A stretch of DNA of 9,597 bases from Mollicutes bacterium (GTDB lineage: Bacteria; Bacillota_I; Bacilli_A; Izemoplasmatales; Izemoplasmataceae): NCBI GenBank assembly GCA_003559585.1, contig PWKX01000109.1:1-9597 (forward strand). Reading direction: 5' to 3'. Positions within the stretch are counted from its first letter, which is position 1; the number at the start of each line of letters is the position of its first letter. A model generated the notes under the pieces. That model was not told the DNA's origin and searched no databases. It saw only the letters and a list, made by a program, of their open reading frames with translations. This document shows positions 1 through 5,159 of the stretch, piece by piece. The position numbers and the translations under genes were made by a program.

Positions 1-598
1 ATTCATAACGCATTTCTTCTTCAAAACCAACCGATACATCTGAGCGCATTTGTTTTAACATTAACTTAATATGCTTTGAAATCGCAATTAAACTTAAACT
101 AATCCCCCCAACTAAATACGTTAAGTTGCTTTCATGTCGGTAAAATATGAGCGGTAAAAACAACAGTGTTAAAATTGTACAAATATTCACGCTTTTAAAA
201 AATCCAAAAAACACCAAGTAGATCCCAATCATATATATATTGATAATGGGAGAAAACCAGAAAAACAATGCAGCCAGTGACGCAAGTCCTTTGCCACCTT
301 TAAACTTTAAGAAAATAGAATAATTATGGCCAAGCACCACCATAAACACACCCGCCATCATAAAGGCATCATGATTAAACCATCGTGAAGATAAATAAAG
401 AATAAAAAATGTTTTTGACAAATCCATCACCAATGTTACCATGCCAGGTAAAACGCCTACATTCACAAGCGTATTCATTGTTCCAACATTTCCGGTTCCA
501 ACTTTTGTAACATCGAGTTTTCTAAATAATTTTGTGCTTATATAACCGCTGGGGATTGCCCCCACAACGTAAGCTAACATAATAAAAATCGCGGCCAT
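1..598 (-). CDS. plsY: Glycerol-3-phosphate acyltransferase, PlsY family (3' end cut by window)
   Basis: PlsY enzymes are small integral membrane proteins that transfer an acyl group from acyl-phosphate to glycerol-3-phosphate, giving lysophosphatidic acid for phospholipid synthesis. The 199 visible residues are largely hydrophobic, with several membrane segments. The family motifs are visible: GAIPSGY near residues 13-19, GTGNVGTMN near 34-42, and GHNYSIFLKFKGGKGLAS near 90-107. The last two correspond to the usual GSGNxGATN and GHxxPxFxxFxGGKGxAT loops. Start is the ATG at 598-596, preceded by GGAGG with a 7-nt gap; a GTG one codon upstream is too close to that site. No stop occurs before the window edge, and the family is about 200 residues, so only a few C-terminal residues should be missing. 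It lies 39 nt downstream of the uridine kinase gene and probably shares its transcript. The GATN-to-GTMN change and a weak C-terminal motif suggest it could be a divergent paralogue. Confidence 0.85.
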   Translation of the reverse strand, partial: MAAIFIMLAYVVGAIPSGYISTKLFRKLDVTKVGTGNVGTMNTLVNVGVLPGMVTLVMDLSKTFFILYLSSRWFNHDAFMMAGVFMVVLGHNYSIFLKFKGGKGLASLAALFFWFSPIINIYMIGIYLVFFGFFKSVNICTILTLLFLPLIFYRHESNLTYLVGGISLSLIAISKHIKLMLKQMRSDVSVGFEEEMRYE

Positions 599-637
599 CA
601 CAGCACCTCCAGTAACGCAAAAATTTGTTATGTAACT

Positions 638-1261
638 TTATGACTTCGTTTGTAAAATGTCTTTAATCTTAGTCGCGACCAAATCAACCGCCACATCATG
701 TTTGGGATCATTTGGGATGATCACATCCGCATAGCGTTTGGTCGGTTTAATGTGTTTGTGAAACATCGGTTTAACAGTCGATAAATACTGTTTAATGACC
801 AAATCCATCGTTCGGCCTCTTTCTTCGATATCCCGTTTCAACCGTCTAATAAAACGGGTATCATCATCCAGTTCAACAAAAATGTTCATATTCGATAAAC
901 TTCTGATCCTTTCGTTTTGAAGAATTAAAATGCCTTCAACGATAATAATGGGTTTAGGTTTGATGATTTCTGTGGTGGTAGACCGTGTGTTTTCCACAAA
1001 ATCATAGACAGGTTTTTCAATCGTTTTACCCTCTAACAACATCAACAAATGCTCATAAAGCAAATCGTTATCTAACGAACTAGGATGATCATAGTTAATT
1101 TTACGGCGTTGTGCTTTAGATAGATGATCTTGATTATGGTAATAATCATCATGTTTAATGATGACCACATCCGCGTCGCTTGTATGTTTTAAGATTTCTT
1201 GAACCACTGTGGTTTTTCCTGAGGCTGAACCACCGGCAACTAAAAATAATCTTGGTTTCAT
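638..1261 (-). CDS. udk: Uridine kinase
   Basis: Uridine kinase phosphorylates uridine and cytidine to UMP and CMP in the cytoplasmic pyrimidine salvage pathway. The 207-residue length is normal for bacterial Udk. Visible features in order are the P-loop GGSASGKT (10-17), the substrate loop HDDYY (37-41), NYDHPSSLDNDLL (56-68), PVYDF with a following Arg (84-93), IVEGIL (107-112), and the Arg-rich lid RRLKRDIEERGR (139-150). I chose the ATG at 1261-1259 because AGAAAGG lies about 10 nt upstream. A GTG three codons earlier (1270-1268) would leave almost no gap to that ribosome binding site. It is the first gene after a minus-strand promoter near 1289-1320, with plsY following 39 nt downstream. 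The two genes have no obvious shared pathway, so the pairing may simply be housekeeping. Confidence 0.93.
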   Translation of the reverse strand: MKPRLFLVAGGSASGKTTVVQEILKHTSDADVVIIKHDDYYHNQDHLSKAQRRKINYDHPSSLDNDLLYEHLLMLLEGKTIEKPVYDFVENTRSTTTEIIKPKPIIIVEGILILQNERIRSLSNMNIFVELDDDTRFIRRLKRDIEERGRTMDLVIKQYLSTVKPMFHKHIKPTKRYADVIIPNDPKHDVAVDLVATKIKDILQTKS

Positions 1262-1288
1262 ATAAAACACACCTTTCTTATCATTACA

Positions 1289-1320
1289 ATTATAACGGAA
1301 AACACCCCATTTTGTGACAA
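1289..1320 (-). promoter_or_regulatory. Putative promoter for udk-plsY
   Basis: Reading the minus strand, a perfect -10 box TATAAT lies at 1294-1289. A -35-like TTGTCA lies at 1320-1315, but the 20-nt spacer is longer than the usual 17, so the -35 assignment is weak. Transcription would start about 20 nt upstream of the udk ATG, leaving a very short leader with the AGAAAGG ribosome binding site. Confidence 0.5.
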
Positions 1321-1322
1321 AA
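1310..1322. promoter_or_regulatory. 13-bp palindrome between divergent promoters
   Basis: TTTTGT-G-ACAAAA is a perfect inverted repeat around one central base. It overlaps the minus-strand -35 candidate and sits just upstream of the plus-strand extended -10. That placement would suit an operator controlling udk or the aldehyde dehydrogenase gene, but such AT-rich palindromes also occur by chance. Confidence 0.3.
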
Positions 1323-1326
1323 AATA

Positions 1327-1335
1327 TGATACAAT
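1327..1335 (+). promoter_or_regulatory. Putative extended -10 promoter for the aldehyde dehydrogenase gene
   Basis: TGATACAAT matches the extended -10 pattern TG-N-TACAAT. No good -35 hexamer lies 16-18 nt upstream, which is typical of extended -10 promoters. Transcription would start near 1342. The leader of about 20 nt contains AAAGGG at 1351-1356, with a 7-nt gap to the ATG at 1364. This placement argues against an earlier in-frame ATG at 1334, which lies inside the -10 box. Confidence 0.5.
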
Positions 1336-1363
1336 GACATTATCAAAGAAAAAGGGTGATGTT

Positions 1364-2716
1364 ATGGACGTGTTTAAACAACAACAATCTTATTTTAACA
1401 CAGATGAGACTAAATCTTATGCCTTTAGAAAAGCGCAATTATTATCGTTAAAAGCAAACATTGAAAAACATCAAGCAGCCATTGAAAAAGCGTTATATCA
1501 AGATTTAAAAAAATCATCTTTTGAAGCTTACGCCACCGAAATCGGTTATGTTTTATATTCAATCAACAAAACCATCAAAAAACTAAAAAAATGGATGAAA
1601 CCAACAAAAGTGAAATCACCATTTTTTCTACCACTAAGCTCATCAAAAATTTATCACGAACCCAAAGGCGTGGTTCTCATTGTCGGCCCATATAATTATC
1701 CGTTTCAACTCGTCATAGAACCATTAATTGGTGCGATTGCAGCGGGCAACACCGCCATTATAAAACCATCTGAGTTTCCTACCCACACAGAAAAAATCAT
1801 TGAGATGTTGATTAAAGATACCTTTGCATCAAACTATGTTCACGTTATCACTGGTGATAAAGAGGTAACAAGCCAGCTATTAAAACAACCCTTTGATCAT
1901 GTGTTTTTCACAGGCAGTCACGCCGTTGGTAAAATCGTCTATCAAGCAGCCGCCAAACACTTAACACCGGTCACCTTAGAACTCGGTGGTAAAAGTCCAG
2001 CCATCATTGATCAGACCGCCAACCTTAAAGTCGCAGCAAAAAGAATTGTGTTTGGTAAGTTCATCAATGCAGGTCAAACCTGTATTGCCCCTGATTACAT
2101 CCTTGTTCATGAAGCTATCAAAGAAGCGTTTTTAAACGTTTTAAAAAACACCACCAAAACGTTTTATCCCGAAGGCAGTTCAACAGTTGGTCATATCATC
2201 AATCAAAAACACTACGAGCGCTTAATGAGTCTTATAGACATTGATAAAGTTGTATTAGGCGGTAAACATAACAAAGACACAAAATACATCGAACCAACCA
2301 TCTTAGATGGCGTAACAGAAGATGACGCCATCATGCAAGAAGAAATCTTTGGACCACTCTTACCAATCATCACCTACAAAGATGAACAGACGATGATCAA
2401 CACTTTAAAAACAAAAGATAAACCATTAGCTTTATATGTTTTCACAAGCCGCAAAAACTTTGCGAAACAGTTGATTCACACGCTGTCGTTTGGTGGTGGG
2501 GCTATTAATGATACCATCTTACATGTGGCCAACCCAAACTTACCGTTTGGTGGGATTGGTAAAAGTGGCATGGGGTCTTATCATGGCATACACAGTTTTA
2601 AAACTTTTTCACATCAAAAAAGCGTGATCAACAAAAAAACATGGTTCGACCCCCCACTTGCTTATCCACCTTATACCCAGAAAAAAGAATCACTCATCAA
2701 ACGCATCATGAAGTAA
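1364..2716 (+). CDS. NAD(P)-dependent aldehyde dehydrogenase, class 3 (fatty aldehyde type)
   Basis: This enzyme oxidises an aldehyde to the carboxylic acid using NAD(P)+ in the cytoplasm. The 450-residue length and the compact N-terminus fit the class 3 group (ALDH3 and Bacillus YwdH-like proteins) rather than the ~490-residue ALDH1/2 group. Landmarks are GPYNYPF with the oxyanion Asn at residue 111, KPSE, the coenzyme loop FTGSHAVGK, the general base Glu206 in LELGGKSP, the nucleophile Cys240 in NAGQTCIAPD, EEIFGPLLP, and the C-terminal LPFGGIGKSGMG. All key residues are present, so it should be active; its natural substrate cannot be read from the sequence, though class 3 enzymes often take medium- or long-chain and aromatic aldehydes. 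The start is the ATG with AAAGGG 7 nt upstream. It is transcribed alone from a divergent promoter and ends in a hairpin shared with the opposing operon. Confidence 0.92.
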   Translation: MDVFKQQQSYFNTDETKSYAFRKAQLLSLKANIEKHQAAIEKALYQDLKKSSFEAYATEIGYVLYSINKTIKKLKKWMKPTKVKSPFFLPLSSSKIYHEPKGVVLIVGPYNYPFQLVIEPLIGAIAAGNTAIIKPSEFPTHTEKIIEMLIKDTFASNYVHVITGDKEVTSQLLKQPFDHVFFTGSHAVGKIVYQAAAKHLTPVTLELGGKSPAIIDQTANLKVAAKRIVFGKFINAGQTCIAPDYILVHEAIKEAFLNVLKNTTKTFYPEGSSTVGHIINQKHYERLMSLIDIDKVVLGGKHNKDTKYIEPTILDGVTEDDAIMQEEIFGPLLPIITYKDEQTMINTLKTKDKPLALYVFTSRKNFAKQLIHTLSFGGGAINDTILHVANPNLPFGGIGKSGMGSYHGIHSFKTFSHQKSVINKKTWFDPPLAYPPYTQKKESLIKRIMK

Positions 2717-2742
2717 AAAATCCTTTTAAAGGATTTTTTTTT
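2715..2742. terminator. Bidirectional intrinsic terminator between convergent genes
   Basis: TCCTTT-T-AAAGGA (2721-2733) is flanked by six A on the left and a run of nine T on the right, giving an extended A/T-rich stem with a T tract in both directions. It would end the plus-strand aldehyde dehydrogenase transcript and the minus-strand operon. It is compact: the stop codons of both genes (2714-2716 plus, 2728-2726 minus) lie within or against the stem. Confidence 0.8.
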
Positions 2743-3526
2743 GCTTAATGGATTCAATAAACATCTCAAGCGCGTTAAAAAGTTGTTCTTTAAGAACCAG
2801 GATTTGCATCAACCATGGTCCCTCAGGCATCAACGTGAGTGTTTCTTTATCCGGCACATATAATTGACGGTTAATCTCTAGTTGAATCCATGGAATGTTT
2901 GTTAGGGCATGCATTTGTTGAATCAAAGCCCCACCTTTAAATGGTTGGTTGATTTGAACCGTTCCAAAACCAAACACCGCTTCAAGCTGCTTTTTAAAAG
3001 CTTGCATATAAGCCGCAGGCGCTGTGATCGGTTCATCTAAAAACTCACCATCAAAACCACCCCGATTTGATATACAAAACAATGGGCGCTTTGGTTGGCT
3101 TTGATCAAAAGGATCAGTTGCCAACATGCTGTGACAATCAAGACCGAGCAATGGTTTTAAGCGCTTGGTTTGTTCAATCAAACCCTGGTAATATGGGTCG
3201 TAGTAATCTTTAATTAACATCTCAACATCCAGCACCGATAACGGCCGCTTCCATACTGGTGTGTTTAAAGTAGAGATGGTCTTAACCACACCATCCTGCT
3301 CATGAGGTGGTAAGAACGATTTTAACCGGTTTACATCTAACACCGCTCTAGCCACCGGCATCAAGGCCGTGTGTAACACGCGGGGTTCAAAGTGATATAA
3401 GTGTTCAGTCCATGTATCCCCGTCATACATTAAGGATAATTGGTCTAAGATCAAATTGTCTTTCATATAAACTGGAATCTCTATCCCGCCGTGTGGTATA
3501 GAGATAACAATAGGTAAGACTTTCAT
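2726..3526 (-). CDS. N-formylglutamate amidohydrolase (HutG/FGase) family protein
   Basis: Family members hydrolyse an amide on an N-acyl amino acid; the best-known one converts N-formyl-L-glutamate to glutamate and formate in histidine breakdown. The 266-residue protein shows the family landmarks in order: SIPHGG with His12, DGDTWT (35-40), LDVNR (63-67), DPYY (110-113), LDCHSM (129-134), NQPFKGG (193-199) and QLEINRQLYV (215-224). The His, Asp and Glu residues in these blocks probably build the metal site. The ATG overlaps the TGA stop of the GGT-like gene in an ATGA, with AAGG 9 nt upstream inside that gene, so translation is probably coupled. No hutH, hutU or hutI is in the window. With its partners being a ligase fusion and an Ntn amidohydrolase, the substrate may be another N-acyl or peptide-like compound. 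The family is clear; the substrate is not. Confidence 0.8.
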   Translation of the reverse strand: MKVLPIVISIPHGGIEIPVYMKDNLILDQLSLMYDGDTWTEHLYHFEPRVLHTALMPVARAVLDVNRLKSFLPPHEQDGVVKTISTLNTPVWKRPLSVLDVEMLIKDYYDPYYQGLIEQTKRLKPLLGLDCHSMLATDPFDQSQPKRPLFCISNRGGFDGEFLDEPITAPAAYMQAFKKQLEAVFGFGTVQINQPFKGGALIQQMHALTNIPWIQLEINRQLYVPDKETLTLMPEGPWLMQILVLKEQLFNALEMFIESIKQKKIL

Positions 3527-5148
3527 CGTTTTGAACCTTGCTTATGTGTGATTATTAGGCCCTCAGCTGAACCATCACGTCTCAAATCAGCCACGCCGAT
3601 AAACTGATTTTTATTCTTTTGATGGGGCAGTTCAATCGCTTGTACACACCCTAAATAAAAACTATATGGGTCTCTTTTTTTTATGTGAAACCCCGTTGAT
3701 TCAAATACATCTAAAATAGCTGGTGTGATTCTATCAATTTCACACTGCAGTTTTTTGTCTTCAGAGGTGTGAAACCTTGGTGCTTCTACCGCGTCTTGTA
3801 AAGACATGTTTTGATCTAAATACCGTGTTAACACTTGAGCTAAAGCGGTAGAAATACGGGCACTTCCAGGTGAACCAAGTACCAATCTTGGGCGGTTACG
3901 GTAGGTGATGATGGTTGGTGCGACACTGCTGTAGGGCCGGTTCCCTGGTAGTAAGTAATAGGGGTGTGTTTTATCTTGATAATCAAAAGCGCTCATGTAA
4001 TTATTATAGAAAAAACCTAAACCTTGGGCGGTTGTTTTCGCCCCAAAGACAAGCTCGATCGATTGGGTAACCGCCACAATATTCCCCTGCTTATCCGCCA
4101 CTGAAAAATGGGTGGTTTCCCCAGATGTTTTAGGGGGTGTATGCGTTTGAGTTACTTGTGAGCGGTTTACAACATCTTCAATCAATCTATTTAATCTCAA
4201 TGCATAGTGTTTATCCACCATTTTTTCGCCGTTTTGTTGGAAGTACACATCAGGATGTTGTGGCATGCGCCGTCGGTCTCTTAAGGTCAACCGGAAGGTT
4301 AATGCTAAAATTAAATTGCCAAGCGGCGTGTTTAAATCTATTTGCTCTTTAGGAAATGTTTCAAGAACGTTTAGTATTTGAGTCAACACACGCCCAGCAC
4401 CGGGTGGCGGAAATGTTATCAAACCATATTGACGGTATTTTCCCTTTAAACCTGGGCGTTCAATGGGGACTGGGATTTGAAAGAGGTCTTCTTGTGATAA
4501 CCAACCACCACGTTGTTCCATATCTGCCACCATTTTAGAAGCTATCTCGCCTGTGTAAAAATCACGCCAGCCTTTGTCTGTCATCATGGTCATGGTTTGA
4601 GCAAGTGTTTCTTGTTTAAAGACCTCACCAACGTTCAGTGGTTGTTCATCTTTAAAAAACACCTGTTTAGCGGTTTGATCTTGTTTTAATAAGGTTTCAT
4701 GTTTCTTCACTAGTTTATGAATCAGTGGGGTCATGGGTGCCCCATGCTTAGCAAGGTCAATCGCCGGCATTAACACCTCAGATAAAGGCATGGTGCCATA
4801 GGTTTCTAATAAATACCCATAAAAAGCGACCGTTGAGGGTAGTGTGGTGGCTTTCACACCTTCTTTGAGGGGGCGTTTTGGCATCTTTGATGGTTGGAAG
4901 TGATAAGGGGCAAAACTTGAGCCATCTAATGCAAATATGCGGTTTGAGGCTTTGTGGTAAATTAAAGCCATCGATTGACCACCCATCCCTGAGGCTTGAG
5001 GCTCACTGACTCCTAGTGCATAAGATACTGCGGTGGCAGCATCAAAAGCATTTCCCCCTGCGGCCAATATTTTAGCACCTGCTTCACTGGCTGGTTTTGA
5101 TGCACTGGCTATCATGCCATGCTTACTGGTTGAATAGGTTTGTTTCAT
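3523..5148 (-). CDS. Gamma-glutamyltranspeptidase-family Ntn hydrolase, altered substrate pocket
   Basis: GGT-family proteins are made as one chain that cuts itself before a threonine, which then acts as nucleophile on an amide bond. The 541-residue protein has the N-terminal GGNAFDAA (31-38) and GMGG (54-57) signatures. The processing site TTHFSV has the predicted nucleophile Thr345, giving subunits of about 344 and 197 residues. YSSVAPT (406-412) and GSPG (425-428) are also present. There is no signal peptide, so it is probably cytoplasmic, as in YwrD-type homologues. By eye alignment to E. coli GGT, the gamma-glutamyl-binding Arg114, Asn411, Gln430 and Asp433 become Ser77, Glu365, Tyr384 and Ala387, while the serine pair Ser462/463 is kept (Ser407/408). 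It may therefore cleave a different acyl amide. AGGAGG overlaps the upstream gene's stop, and the 3' end overlaps the FGase-like gene. Confidence 0.88.
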   Translation of the reverse strand: MKQTYSTSKHGMIASASKPASEAGAKILAAGGNAFDAATAVSYALGVSEPQASGMGGQSMALIYHKASNRIFALDGSSFAPYHFQPSKMPKRPLKEGVKATTLPSTVAFYGYLLETYGTMPLSEVLMPAIDLAKHGAPMTPLIHKLVKKHETLLKQDQTAKQVFFKDEQPLNVGEVFKQETLAQTMTMMTDKGWRDFYTGEIASKMVADMEQRGGWLSQEDLFQIPVPIERPGLKGKYRQYGLITFPPPGAGRVLTQILNVLETFPKEQIDLNTPLGNLILALTFRLTLRDRRRMPQHPDVYFQQNGEKMVDKHYALRLNRLIEDVVNRSQVTQTHTPPKTSGETTHFSVADKQGNIVAVTQSIELVFGAKTTAQGLGFFYNNYMSAFDYQDKTHPYYLLPGNRPYSSVAPTIITYRNRPRLVLGSPGSARISTALAQVLTRYLDQNMSLQDAVEAPRFHTSEDKKLQCEIDRITPAILDVFESTGFHIKKRDPYSFYLGCVQAIELPHQKNKNQFIGVADLRRDGSAEGLIITHKQGSKR

Positions 5149-5153
5149 CGGTG

Positions 5154-5159
5154 CCTCCT
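5154..5159 (-). promoter_or_regulatory. Strong Shine-Dalgarno overlapping the upstream stop codon
   Basis: On the minus strand AGGAGG lies 5 nt before the GGT-like ATG and shares two bases with the TAG stop (5160-5158) of the ligase-fusion gene. The 9-nt gap and shared signal point to one polycistronic message with coupled translation, and the consensus site predicts abundant GGT-like protein. Confidence 0.85.

Noticed and set aside
1262..1270. GTG start three codons upstream for uridine kinase
   Set aside because: It directly abuts the AGAAAGG site, leaving too little spacing; the ATG at 1261 fits better.
1334..1363. Earlier in-frame ATG for the aldehyde dehydrogenase, adding ten residues
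   Set aside because: It lies inside the predicted -10 box and has no ribosome binding site, while the ATG at 1364 has AAAGGG at good spacing.
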